NCBI GenBank assembly: GCA_033765345.1
Contig: JANRIC010000143.1
Coordinates: forward strand, 1 to 61,399
Source of the DNA: JANRIC01 sp033765345
GTDB lineage: Bacteria > Bacteroidota > Bacteroidia > Cytophagales > Microscillaceae
Length of the DNA: 61,399 bases
Direction: 5' to 3'
Shown in pieces: positions 53,303-61,399 of this stretch; within the stretch, counting starts at the first letter, position 1, and every line of letters begins with the position of its first letter. Position numbers and translations under genes: made by a program. The notes under the pieces were generated by a model, which saw only the letters and a list, made by a program, of their open reading frames with translations, was not told the DNA's origin and ran no database searches.

Positions 53303-54712
53303 TTACAAAGTAGATGGGCAAACATAGTCCGTTACCGGAATGGTAGTCTCCTTAATAGCTGCAAAACCTCCTTCGATATTAACCAGTTGATCAAAACCAC
53401 GAGATTTTAGGATAGAAGCCATAATCACCGACCGATAACCCCCAGCGCAATGCAGGTAATAAGTCTCTTCTTTTTGGAAATCACTCATCACTTCATTGAT
53501 AAAGTCCAAAGGCAGATTCAAGGCATCTGATATGTGCTCAGAATCAAATTCAGTGGGTTTACGAACATCTACTACTTTGGCAGCCGGATCAGTTTCCATG
53601 ATTTTTTGTAGTTCTTCGGCAGTGATAGACTTGAGGGTGTCTAATTCCTTGCCGGCATTTTTCCAAGCCTCGATTCCCCCCTCCAGATAACCTAATGTAT
53701 TGTCATACCCCACTCTAGCCAGGCGGGTCACCACTTCTTCTTCTCTGCCTGGGTCAGTAATGATCACAAGTGCTTGCTTCAGGTCAGTGATCAATGTTCC
53801 GACCCAGGGAGCAAAAGAACCGTCTATTCCAATAAAAATTGAGTTGGGAATAAACCCTTTTACAAAGTCCTGAGGGCTTCGGGTATCTAGTACCAAGGCA
53901 CCTTCTCGGTTTACAACATCTTCAAAAAGCTGCGGATCCAAAGCAATACCCCCTCGCTCAAGAACAATATCAATGCTTTCATAGCCTGTTTTATTGATCA
54001 CGGCATTTTTGGCAAAATATTGTGGAGGAGGAAGCAAACCTGAGGTCACTTGTTTAATAAAATCTGCCTTGGTCTTGGCTTTCAGTGCATAGTTGTTGCG
54101 TTTTTGATTACCTAGAGTATCAAAAGTTTCTTTGCTCATATTTTTTCCACAAGCTGAACCCGCACCGTGACCAGGATACACGATGACATCATCGTCCAAA
54201 ACCATAATTTTATTGTGCAAAGATTCATAGAGCATACCTGCCAAATCTTCCATCGTGATCTGTCCGACTTTTTGCGCCAGGTCGGGTCTTCCTACATCCC
54301 CAATAAACAAAGTATCCCCAGTAAAAATGGCATAATCCTTTCCGTTTTCATCTTTGAGCAGAAAAGTACTGCTCTCAAGGGTATGACCAGGAGTATGTAA
54401 TACCTGAATTTGTAATTTTCCCAGTTGAAAAATCTCTCCGTCTTGCGCTTCATTGATCTTATAGGTGGTTTTGGCACCTGGTCCATATACGATTTGAGCC
54501 CCGCTTTTTTGCGCCAAATCCACGTGCCCCGATACGAAGTCGGCATGAAAATGTGTCTCGAAAATGTATTTGATGGTGTGTCCGGATTTTTGTGCCTTTT
54601 TGATATAGGGTTCTGTCTCTCGTAGAGGATCAATGATCGCTACTTCACCTTCAGACTCAATGTAATAAGCCGCCTCGGCCAAACATCCGGTATAAATTTG
54701 TTCTATTTTCAT
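53303..54712 (-). CDS. Persulfide dioxygenase-like MBL protein with two rhodanese domains
   Basis: 469 residues. The metallo-beta-lactamase domain (about 1-250) has HFHADFVSGH (H54, H56, D58), HTPGHT, FTGDTLFIGDVGRPDL and YPGHGAGS, as in ETHE1-type persulfide dioxygenases. Two rhodanese domains follow: the first (about 265-355) has Asp where the active Cys would be (VIITDPGREE), so it is inactive; the second (about 370-465) has the catalytic Cys at about 422 in HCAGGYRS. The enzyme oxidises glutathione or protein persulfide to sulfite and handles sulfane sulfur, detoxifying sulfide. It is first of the minus-strand sulfur set and is divergent from the PfkB gene. Confidence 0.92.
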   Translation of the reverse strand: MKIEQIYTGCLAEAAYYIESEGEVAIIDPLRETEPYIKKAQKSGHTIKYIFETHFHADFVSGHVDLAQKSGAQIVYGPGAKTTYKINEAQDGEIFQLGKLQIQVLHTPGHTLESSTFLLKDENGKDYAIFTGDTLFIGDVGRPDLAQKVGQITMEDLAGMLYESLHNKIMVLDDDVIVYPGHGAGSACGKNMSKETFDTLGNQKRNNYALKAKTKADFIKQVTSGLLPPPQYFAKNAVINKTGYESIDIVLERGGIALDPQLFEDVVNREGALVLDTRSPQDFVKGFIPNSIFIGIDGSFAPWVGTLITDLKQALVIITDPGREEEVVTRLARVGYDNTLGYLEGGIEAWKNAGKELDTLKSITAEELQKIMETDPAAKVVDVRKPTEFDSEHISDALNLPLDFINEVMSDFQKEETYYLHCAGGYRSVIMASILKSRGFDQLVNIEGGFAAIKETTIPVTDYVCPSTL

Positions 54713-54778
54713 AAGGTTGGTTTTTAAGAAAATTAAAAGGATTTATTGTAAATATTTTTGTGAATTTGAATCAAACAG

Positions 54779-54852
54779 TAATATTACATCTCAATATTAC
54801 AAAAATAAATTTATTTTTACAAATATATTAACATATATTAATATATTATAGT
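54779..54852. promoter_or_regulatory. AT-rich palindromic segment in a divergent promoter
   Basis: Between the persulfide dioxygenase and the PfkB kinase gene lie a direct repeat of AATATTAC (about 54779 and 54793), a perfect 18-bp palindrome AAAAATAAATTTATTTTT (54801-54818) and a near-palindrome TATTAACATATATTAATATA. These may be operator sites for a regulator of either gene. The AT bias alone makes short palindromes likely, so confidence is low. Confidence 0.3.
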
Positions 54853-54996
54853 TTCTTGATAGAGCAAGAATTTTTTTTGGAGATAAAATAGAAAGTTAAA
54901 AAAAGAAAGATTGTTTGTAAATACCAGGATTCTTATAGAGTTTTGTTGCAGATTTTCAGAAAATAAAATTGGTAGAAACATAAAACATACAAAAAT

Positions 54997-55920
54997 ATGT
55001 CATTATTAGTGGTAGGCACAGTCGCTTTGGACGGATTGGAGACTCCTTTCGGTAAAGTAGACAAAACCATCGGTGGTTCAGGCACTTATGCTTCATTGTC
55101 AGCTTCTTATTTTAGCAAAAAAACTAACTTGGTAGGCGTAATAGGTGGCGATTTTCCACAAGAATCTATAGAAATGATGCAAAATATGGGCATCCGTACC
55201 GAAGGAGTTCAATTGAAAAAAGATGAAAAATCATTTTTCTGGAAAGGTAAATATCACTTGGATTTAAACTCTCGCGATACACTCGTGACCGAGCTAAACG
55301 TACTGGCGGATTTTGATCCTTTGATCCCGGATACTTACCAGGATTGTAAATACCTCATGCTGGGTAACCTAACCCCTCAAATTCAGGCTATAGTCATAGG
55401 GAGATTACAGAAACGCCCCAAGCTGATCCTGATGGATACCATGAATTTCTGGATTAGCAACACACCTGATGATCTTCGTGAGACCCTGAAAATGGTAGAC
55501 GTACTCTCTATCAATGACGAAGAAGCGCGACAGCTTTCTGGAGAATATTCACTCATCAAAGCTGCTCGCAAAGTTATGGATATGGGTCCTAAATATCTGA
55601 TCATTAAAAAAGGAGAAAACGGGGCACTTTTGTTTCACGGACATCAGATTTTCTTTGCGCCAGCTTTGCCCCTGGAAGAAGTTTTTGACCCCACTGGTGC
55701 AGGAGATACTTTCGCAGGCGGATTTATCGGTTACTTGGCCAAGAGCGATGATATTTCCTTTGAGAATATGAAAAGAGCCATTATTTACGGCTCGGCGATG
55801 GCTTCTTTTTGTGTGGGTAAATTCGGCACAGAAGGCTTAATTGGGCTTCATGCAAAAGATATTGATAATCGGGTGCAAGAATTCGTGGATTTGGTACAGT
55901 TTGAAATAGATGTGGCTTGA
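54997..55920 (+). CDS. PfkB-family sugar or nucleoside kinase
   Basis: 307 residues, no signal peptide. The ribokinase fold is shown by the N-terminal GGSGTYASLSASYF (substrate-side Gly-Gly), the hinge SINDEEARQLSG near 170, and the ATP-site signature DPTGAGDTFAGGFIGYLA with catalytic Asp at about 247. It phosphorylates a sugar or nucleoside hydroxyl with ATP in the cytoplasm; substrate specificity cannot be decided. This form is conserved as a single gene in Bacteroidota. It has its own promoter region and a hairpin after the stop, so it is monocistronic. Confidence 0.88.
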   Translation: MSLLVVGTVALDGLETPFGKVDKTIGGSGTYASLSASYFSKKTNLVGVIGGDFPQESIEMMQNMGIRTEGVQLKKDEKSFFWKGKYHLDLNSRDTLVTELNVLADFDPLIPDTYQDCKYLMLGNLTPQIQAIVIGRLQKRPKLILMDTMNFWISNTPDDLRETLKMVDVLSINDEEARQLSGEYSLIKAARKVMDMGPKYLIIKKGENGALLFHGHQIFFAPALPLEEVFDPTGAGDTFAGGFIGYLAKSDDISFENMKRAIIYGSAMASFCVGKFGTEGLIGLHAKDIDNRVQEFVDLVQFEIDVA

Positions 55921-55936
55921 TGCAGGTTATATTTCC

Positions 55937-55958
55937 GATTCGGAGGTTTGTCCGAATC
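55937..55958 (+). terminator. Hairpin after the PfkB kinase gene
   Basis: A perfect 8-bp stem, GATTCGGA (55937-55944) with TCCGAATC (55951-55958), and an outer AGGTT/AACCT pair. It lies 16 bp after the stop. The T-tract is weak. Confidence 0.5.
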
Positions 55959-56091
55959 AGAAACCTATTTCCTCAAATTACCAATGATTTAAAGCGGATA
56001 TTTTTCTTGAAAAAAAACTTATTAGATTTAAATAATCTCTGATTTTTTAGTATTTTTCTCATCAATTAGAAAAATATTAAATCTCTAGATT

Positions 56092-57792
56092 ATGCAAAAC
56101 CTAAGCTATCTCTCCGGCACAAGTGAAAAACCGCTCCTGGGCATCACCATTGGAGATCAGTTGGACGCAACCGTAAAAAAATACCCCAATCAAGATGCCT
56201 TGATTGTGTGCCACCAACGCATTTGCTGGACCTATAGCGAGCTACAGCAAAATGTCAATACATTTGCCCGTGCGCTGTTGGCTTTGGGTATCGAGAAAGG
56301 GGATCGAGTAGGCATCTGGTCTCCCAATCGCTCTGAATGGACGATCAGCCAGTTTGCCACCTCTAAAATTGGTGCTATTCTCGTAAACATCAACCCCAGC
56401 TACCGACTCAACGAACTGAAGTATGCCCTTAATCAGTCGGGATGCCGGATGTTGATAGCAGCGCACCAGTTTAAAGCTACTTCTTACACCGAAATGATTT
56501 ATTCGCTGATACCTGAGCTTAAATCTGCACAGCCTGGTCAAATAAATTCAAAAGAGCTTCCTCATTTACAATTTGTAATTACACTCCACGAAGAGCCTCA
56601 TCCAGGAATGTATACCTGGGCAGAAACACTTATTTTGGCCGACCGGGTCAGTGAATCCCAACTGGCGGTACAACAGGCAAAACTCAGCTTTGATGAACCC
56701 ATCAATATCCAATATACCAGTGGCACGACGGGTTATCCCAAGGGAGCCACCCTAAGCCACCACAATATTCTCAATAATGGCTATTTTGTGACGGAATCCA
56801 TGAATTTTACCCACCAAGATCGACTCATCATCCCCGTGCCGCTTTATCATTGTTTTGGTATGGTGATGGGGAATCTGGGCTGTGTAGCACACGGGGCAGC
56901 CATGATCTATCCCAGTGAAGCTTTTGACCCAGCAGAAGTACTTCAGGCTGTGCAGACTGAAAAAGCTACAGCTTTGTACGGAGTACCTACTATGTTTATT
57001 GCCGAGCTTGAACACCCCGATTTTAAAAAATATGACCTCAGCAGCCTACGTACCGGAGTAATGGCCGGCTCGCCCTGCCCTGTAGAAGTGATGAAAAAGG
57101 TACAATCTCTGATGCACATGTCCGAAGTACAGATCGCCTATGGAATGACCGAAACTAGTCCCGTCAGTACACAAACCCGTATTGGGACACCTATCGAGAA
57201 GCAGGTAAGCACCGTAGGGCAGATTCACCCGCACATCGAGGTCAAAATCATTGACCCCGATACAGGTAGGGTACAGCCAGTAGGTGTACCAGGAGAACTC
57301 TGTACACGTGGCTATAGCGTGATGCTGGGTTATTGGAATGACGAAGAGAAGACCCGAGAGTCCATAGATGCCGCCCGGTGGATGCACACCGGCGACCTGG
57401 CAACCATTGATGCTGAGGGTTTTGTGAATATCGTGGGCAGAATCAAGGACATGATCATTCGAGGAGGAGAAAATGTGTATCCCCGCGAAATAGAAGAATT
57501 TTTATACACCCATCCCGCTATCAGCGATGTACAGATCATAGGGATTCCAGATGAGAAATTCGGCGAAGAAATCATGGCTTGGGTCAAACTCAAAGAAGAA
57601 ACCACCCTTACCGCCGAAGAAATCATAGAGTTTTGTAAGGGGAAAATAGCCCATTATAAAATCCCAAGATATATCCGATTTACAGATGAATTTCCAATGA
57701 CCGTCACTGGGAAAATTCGAAAAGTGGAAATGCGAAGAATCAGCATTGAAGAAATGCAATTACAGAAAATAGCTGGCATTCAGACTGCGTGA
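56092..57792 (+). CDS. Acyl-CoA synthetase (AMP-binding, fatty-acid CoA ligase type)
   Basis: 566 residues of the ANL superfamily. The ATP-binding P-loop is IQYTSGTTGYPKGATLSH at about 203-220; then come VPLYHCFGMVMG, the AYGMTETSP motif, the GYWNDEEKT stretch with WMHTGDLA, and the hinge GGENVYPREIEEFL. The C-terminal catalytic Lys is in TVTGKIRKVEM. It activates fatty acids to acyl-AMP and then acyl-CoA for beta-oxidation or lipid synthesis. Length and motifs are normal. It stands alone, convergent with the DinB-like lipoprotein gene. Chain-length preference cannot be read. Confidence 0.92.
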   Translation: MQNLSYLSGTSEKPLLGITIGDQLDATVKKYPNQDALIVCHQRICWTYSELQQNVNTFARALLALGIEKGDRVGIWSPNRSEWTISQFATSKIGAILVNINPSYRLNELKYALNQSGCRMLIAAHQFKATSYTEMIYSLIPELKSAQPGQINSKELPHLQFVITLHEEPHPGMYTWAETLILADRVSESQLAVQQAKLSFDEPINIQYTSGTTGYPKGATLSHHNILNNGYFVTESMNFTHQDRLIIPVPLYHCFGMVMGNLGCVAHGAAMIYPSEAFDPAEVLQAVQTEKATALYGVPTMFIAELEHPDFKKYDLSSLRTGVMAGSPCPVEVMKKVQSLMHMSEVQIAYGMTETSPVSTQTRIGTPIEKQVSTVGQIHPHIEVKIIDPDTGRVQPVGVPGELCTRGYSVMLGYWNDEEKTRESIDAARWMHTGDLATIDAEGFVNIVGRIKDMIIRGGENVYPREIEEFLYTHPAISDVQIIGIPDEKFGEEIMAWVKLKEETTLTAEEIIEFCKGKIAHYKIPRYIRFTDEFPMTVTGKIRKVEMRRISIEEMQLQKIAGIQTA

Positions 57793-57793
57793 A

Positions 57794-57817
57794 GCCTAAA
57801 TTTTATAAATTTAAGGC
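57794..57817. terminator. Weak hairpin between convergent genes
   Basis: GCCTAAATTT and AATTTAAGGC form an imperfect stem with one unpaired base around TATA, between the acyl-CoA ligase and the DinB-like lipoprotein. It may end both transcripts. Confidence 0.4.
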
Positions 57818-57831
57818 ATATTTCAAGAAGA

Positions 57832-58536
57832 TTATTTGATATTTAAAGAAACAGGTTTTTGCTCTCCATTTTTGGGGAAATTCGGGTGTTCCTTTACAAG
57901 TTTTAATTGTTTTAGGTGCCGGTCGCTATGAGCAATCGAGATAAGCATTAGCTGATGAAGGTCTCTCAGCCCTGTATCACCCTGAGCACTCCCGGTAGGG
58001 GTGATGTATTTGCGAAAATCTTTTTTACTGGATCGTACAAACTCAATGAGGTAATTGCGTCCACGCTGATAGGCACTCAGGGCATCCTCTTTGGAGCACC
58101 AACGCCCTCTTGGTACAAGATACCAGGGTGCTTCACCACGATTTTGACCCGTAATTTCGGCGTAAAGAAGGATTTTTTTATCTTCTGTATGTTCAAGCCC
58201 TTGCGGAAGCATCTCTGGAAGCTGGGTAAGCACCCACAATTCCCGATAAAAAAGTTCATCGTGTACCTCGAGATGTTCAATGATTTCGGCGATTGACCAA
58301 CGATAATCTGCTTCTTTAAAATTCCATTGCTCAGGAGTAAGATCACTTACCTGGCTCATAATTTCAAGACGGTTGCGGTTCAACTCCTGCACCAGAAATT
58401 TCTGCTCGGATGGTGTCCAAAGGCGTTTATACGGATTTTGGTCTGAATTGGAGGAATTTTGAGGTCTTTGTCCGCACCCTGAAATTATGCAAAAAATTAG
58501 ATACAAAGAAGTTAAGAATATCGGGTATTTCGTCAT
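57832..58536 (-). CDS. DinB-superfamily lipoprotein
   Basis: 234 residues. A lipoprotein signal ends in IISGC (Cys21). The mature part has the DinB four-helix pattern: LNRNRLEIMSQVSDLTPEQW, then WSIAEIIEHLEVHDELF with the first metal His, and a late SIAHSDRHLKQL with His residues spaced for a metal site. DinB-like proteins bind Zn or Ni and some are thiol-dependent hydrolases or transferases. Placing it in the envelope as a lipoprotein is less common than cytoplasmic forms. The substrate is unknown. Confidence 0.75.
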   Translation of the reverse strand: MTKYPIFLTSLYLIFCIISGCGQRPQNSSNSDQNPYKRLWTPSEQKFLVQELNRNRLEIMSQVSDLTPEQWNFKEADYRWSIAEIIEHLEVHDELFYRELWVLTQLPEMLPQGLEHTEDKKILLYAEITGQNRGEAPWYLVPRGRWCSKEDALSAYQRGRNYLIEFVRSSKKDFRKYITPTGSAQGDTGLRDLHQLMLISIAHSDRHLKQLKLVKEHPNFPKNGEQKPVSLNIK

Positions 58537-58666
58537 GGTTTTTTCATTTCTTCAAAACTATTTATAAATCCTCAAAAATAGAGCGATTGACGCATCAATT
58601 TTCAAGCTTTCTTTTCCGAAAAAAAAAGATCGTTTATCTTTGTTTCTAAACTTTACTCAATCGATC

Positions 58667-59893
58667 TTGAATTCACTAAAAATAGCCGTTATCGGTGGAG
58701 GAGCCGCAGGCTTTTTTGCTGCAATTACCTGTGCGGAACATTATCCGCAACACCAGGTCTTTCTCTTAGAGAAAAGCTCCAAATTACTTTCCAAAGTGAA
58801 AATTTCAGGAGGGGGACGTTGTAATGTCACACACGCTTGTTTTAATGCTGTGCAACTGGCTCAACACTATCCTCGAGGCGATAAGTTTCTCAAAAATGCT
58901 TTTAAAAGATTTATGCCTCAAGATATGATCGCCTGGCTCAAACAAAGAGATATTTTGGTCAAAGCCGAAGCAGACGGGCGTATGTTTCCGGTGAGTGATG
59001 ATTCTCAGACGATTATAGATTGTTTTTTGTCAGAATGTCAGCTCCGAAATATCTTTATTCACACCCGCCACGAAGTGAGTTTGATACAAAAAAAACACGA
59101 GGGAGCTTTTTTACTAAAAATAACTGGAAAGCCGGATATGGAAGTCAATCGGGTGATTATTGCCAGTGGGGGAAGCCCCCGAGAAAGCGGACTTTCCTGG
59201 CTCAAAGAACTAGGTCATAACATTGAACCCCCAGTACCTTCTTTATTTAGTTTTAATATTCGGGATGAGAATCTTACTGAACTGATGGGTGTTTCGGTTG
59301 CTTCAGTGAGCCTGAAGGTTCAGAGTACAAAATTACAAGAGAGCGGGCCGATCATCATCACCCACTGGGGACTGAGTGGCCCGGCTATTCTAAAGTTATC
59401 AGCCTGGGGAGCACGCATTTTAAAATCTATGGATTATAATTTTGCACTACACGTCAATTGGATGGGAGATATGAACGAAGACCGGGTTCGGGCGCAGGTG
59501 CAAAATCAAAAGTCTACCCATCCTGCAAAAAAAATAAAAAATGAATGCTTTGATTTTTCTAAAAGGTTATGGACTTATTTTATGGATAAAGCCAAAATTC
59601 CTACTGAAAAAATATGGGGCGAACTGTCCAAAGCGGATATAAATCGACTGGTAGCTTTATTGAGCAATGACGTATATCAGGTGGAAGGCAAAACTACTTT
59701 TAAAGAAGAGTTTGTTACTTGTGGGGGGGTAGGTTTGGGCGATATTGATGTGCTTACCATGCAAAGCAAGAAAATCCCTCACCTGTATTTCTGTGGCGAA
59801 GTCATGGATATTGACGGGATTACAGGAGGCTTTAATTTTCAAGCTGCATGGACAACCGCCTACATTGCGGGAGTTTCGGCAGGCATGCTTTGA
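58667..59893 (+). CDS. YhiN/HI0933-type NAD(P)/FAD-dependent oxidoreductase
   Basis: About 408 residues from the TTG at 58667. FAD-binding Rossmann motif at the start (IAVIGGGAAGFFAAI), then the family signature SGGGRCNVTH, VIIASGGSPRESG, and the C-terminal GGVGLGDIDVLTM and CGEVMDIDGITGGFNFQAAW. The reaction of this family is not known. No ATG precedes the conserved core in frame: the frame is open from 58568, with TTG at 58640 and at 58667. I prefer 58667 because MNSLKIAVIGGG matches the usual start, but 58640 is possible. It is convergent with the hypothetical gene at 59906. Confidence 0.87.
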   Translation: MNSLKIAVIGGGAAGFFAAITCAEHYPQHQVFLLEKSSKLLSKVKISGGGRCNVTHACFNAVQLAQHYPRGDKFLKNAFKRFMPQDMIAWLKQRDILVKAEADGRMFPVSDDSQTIIDCFLSECQLRNIFIHTRHEVSLIQKKHEGAFLLKITGKPDMEVNRVIIASGGSPRESGLSWLKELGHNIEPPVPSLFSFNIRDENLTELMGVSVASVSLKVQSTKLQESGPIIITHWGLSGPAILKLSAWGARILKSMDYNFALHVNWMGDMNEDRVRAQVQNQKSTHPAKKIKNECFDFSKRLWTYFMDKAKIPTEKIWGELSKADINRLVALLSNDVYQVEGKTTFKEEFVTCGGVGLGDIDVLTMQSKKIPHLYFCGEVMDIDGITGGFNFQAAWTTAYIAGVSAGML

Positions 59894-59905
59894 ATTATTT
59901 TTTGG

Positions 59906-60640
59906 CTAATCTTCTACCGGATATTCGGATTTTATCAGACGAGGTACTTTATACATCTGAATATCGTGCCGGATACAATAATCTTGATACCCTGAATATT
60001 CTCTTTTGCGCTGTAAGTAATTTTTAAAAGCTTGATAATGTATCTTGGCAATCTCAATCAAAGCTCGAAATTCATGCCCCTTTTCAATACTTTGTGCGAG
60101 CTGCTCAAACTCAAGAACCTCTTCCAAAAGCAGATCACAATCTTCTATTTTAGCACAATGGTTTCCGTAATATACTTCATTGGGGATTTCATGGAGTGAG
60201 TAGTTGATTTGCCAGGCCAGAGCCTTGACCATTTTACGGGTGGCTAGCTGGTCTAAAGGGTTTGACAAAAGTGCCTTGCGAAGAAGCTCGACCTCAGAAG
60301 CACTTTCCTTGCCTATTTTGCGGGTTATTTCTTTGGATTGATCAATGAATGAATGATAACCAGCCAACCATCGGGCACAATTGGGCTCATTATTTTTTAG
60401 TCCTTTATAAAGAACCGGAAAGATAACTTCACTAAATAAAGGTAATCGGATGGGTAGGTTGATTTCTAAATCGACGTATTGCCTTGAAATTTCAAAAACC
60501 CAAGCTTGAAGCTCTTCTGGATTACATTCTTGAGTAGCCTCAATAAAATCATCTAAAATCTCAGAGGCCTGTGTTTTTAATTTACCTTTTTCTAATTCTA
60601 AGTATTTGTTCCAAAGGTTTATGGGAGTTTTTTGCATCAT
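59906..60640 (-). CDS. Hypothetical cytoplasmic helical protein
   Basis: 244 residues without signal or membrane segment. It is rich in Glu, Leu and Lys and predicted to be mostly helical (LWNKYLELEKGKLKTQASEI, LLLEEVLEFEQLAQSIEKGH, RALIEIAKIHYQAFKNYLQR). I recognise no family. The C-terminus is basic and ends SEYPVED. It has no same-strand partner in the window; the stop is 12 bp from that of the flavoprotein, tail to tail. Base use resembles its neighbours, so it is likely a real gene. Confidence 0.65.
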   Translation of the reverse strand: MMQKTPINLWNKYLELEKGKLKTQASEILDDFIEATQECNPEELQAWVFEISRQYVDLEINLPIRLPLFSEVIFPVLYKGLKNNEPNCARWLAGYHSFIDQSKEITRKIGKESASEVELLRKALLSNPLDQLATRKMVKALAWQINYSLHEIPNEVYYGNHCAKIEDCDLLLEEVLEFEQLAQSIEKGHEFRALIEIAKIHYQAFKNYLQRKREYSGYQDYCIRHDIQMYKVPRLIKSEYPVED

Positions 60641-61219
60641 AATAAGGTGTTCCTGCTATAAATTATTGTGTGTCTTGGTTTACTGTACAAATAAAGACAA
60701 AATTATAAGATGAGATTTAAATTTCGTCTTTTTCTTTGATAGCCGGATTGATAAATTTGGTGGTTTTATGACAATTTTTATACATATTCTTGCTGAACCT
60801 CCTGCTAAATTCTCTTTATACTGCAAAGGACTTTAAAATTATTCTTTTAGTTACTTTTCTCAAAAGATAAAAGCTAGGAATGAAGCCAATCTACAAAAAC
60901 CCCATAAAACCGTGATCTAAGTGCAAATTTCTCTTAAGTTATAATTAAATAACGTGATTCTAAAAAAAAATCGGATTATTTTTTTTGCATTATTTGTCAA
61001 GTGCTGATAACTTCGGAAAACTATTAAGAATAAAGATAAGAGGCAAAAATATTGAAAAACTGAGATAAATTTTGTTATTTAAGGTCAAAAATAAGCTAAT
61101 ATGACACTTTTAAACTACCTTGAAAGTTTACTATCCCATTACAAAGATTTACGTGTAAAAAAAACATTTACTGCCTTTGTAGTAAATTGATCACGTGTAG
61201 ACACCTGAAAATATTTAAA
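60641..61219. other. 579-bp gene-free stretch before a transposase
   Basis: AT-rich, with no supported gene. Near its end, at about 61139-61203, two segments share ACGTGTA (in ATTTACGTGTAAAA and GATCACGTGTAGAC), and ATTACAAAGATTTACG is partly mirrored by CCTTTGTAGTAAATTG. This could be the left end of the insertion sequence, but without its other end I cannot define inverted repeats. Confidence 0.45.
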
Positions 61220-61399
61220 ATGTCATCAGATAAGAAGGAATATGATGTATTTAAAGGTCTGCTAAATGGCAAACAAGTCAATACCTTAGCTAGTAGCGTG
61301 CTTTTATCTTGTGTTTCAGCCCGAAGCCTGGAAGCTTTAGGAACATCGTTGCGGGTATATGTACTCCACGATCCTTGTGATATTCGTAAACCTTATGCC
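61220..61399 (+). CDS. Transposase, N-terminal part, cut by window end
   Basis: An ATG frame open for 60 codons to the last base. It reads MSSDKKEYDVFKGLLNGKQV, then NTLASSVLLSCVSARSLEAL, then GTSLRVYVLHDPCDIRKPYA. The LEALGTSLRVYVLHDPCDIRKP block is one I know from Bacteroidota IS4/IS1634-like transposases, just before the catalytic domain. The catalytic residues lie beyond the window, so activity cannot be judged. It may belong to the same family as the transposase tail at 23048-23291, but the two fragments do not overlap. Confidence 0.7.
   Translation, partial: MSSDKKEYDVFKGLLNGKQVNTLASSVLLSCVSARSLEALGTSLRVYVLHDPCDIRKPYA

Noticed and set aside
1..61399. tRNA, rRNA or origin of replication
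   Set aside because: I saw no tRNA-like cloverleaf segments, rRNA sequence or DnaA-box clusters; absence is by eye only.

Overview
The window looks like a low-GC chromosome piece of a gliding-type Bacteroidota, most likely order Cytophagales. The support is a SusC/SusD pair, a 2653-residue surface protein with a type IX secretion (T9SS) C-terminal sorting domain, a propeller/Y_Y_Y sensor kinase, SpoIIE-type phosphatases with receiver partners, few Shine-Dalgarno sequences, and TAnnTTTG promoter elements. I see no rRNA, tRNA or CRISPR array.

Layout. 1-800: a short element with terminal inverted repeats, then an internally deleted DUF262 gene. 993-9436: a complete chemosensory operon (soluble four-PAS receptor, CheW, CheY, CheB, CheA, CheC-like, CheR). 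9.4-14.1 kb: a repeat-rich zone with 7-bp, 21-bp and 9/27/54-bp tandem arrays around a GAF-SpoIIE phosphatase/receiver pair and an orphan secreted protein. 14.3-18 kb: a 1216-residue cytochrome c/PA14/propeller/DUF1080 lipoprotein. 18-23.3 kb: an iron-uptake pair (TonB receptor plus PepSY protein) between gene remnants (HlyD C-terminus; RHS core joined to a transposase tail). 23.3-31.8 kb: housekeeping genes (quinone oxidoreductase, hisS, a small basic protein, serine hydrolase, dxr-rseP-DUF6702) and small unknowns. 32.3-37 kb: SusD/SusC. 37.4-42.2 kb: sensor kinase with a receiver-SpoIIE partner. 42.6-50.6 kb: the giant T9SS adhesin-like gene. 50.7-54.7 kb: a sulfur-related set (SulP transporter, exported methyltransferase, persulfide dioxygenase-rhodanese). 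55-60.6 kb: PfkB kinase, acyl-CoA ligase, DinB-like lipoprotein, YhiN-type flavoprotein and an unknown. The right edge cuts a transposase.

How it works together. Three separate signalling outputs sit here (chemosensory array, GAF-SpoIIE/receiver, kinase/receiver-SpoIIE) next to surface and uptake systems. No flagellar genes are visible, so the Che system probably acts on gliding or another non-flagellar process (inference).

Most unusual structure. The best leads are (i) a dispersed 103-bp hairpin-forming element present three times in intergenic DNA, two copies differing at one base; (ii) a 27-unit, indel-free 21-bp array whose decayed centre keeps one reading frame; and (iii) 9-bp-based arrays on both sides of one orphan secreted-protein gene, one supplying its stop codon. 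Both window edges lie in mobile-element sequence, so this may be a whole assembly contig broken at repeats (inference).
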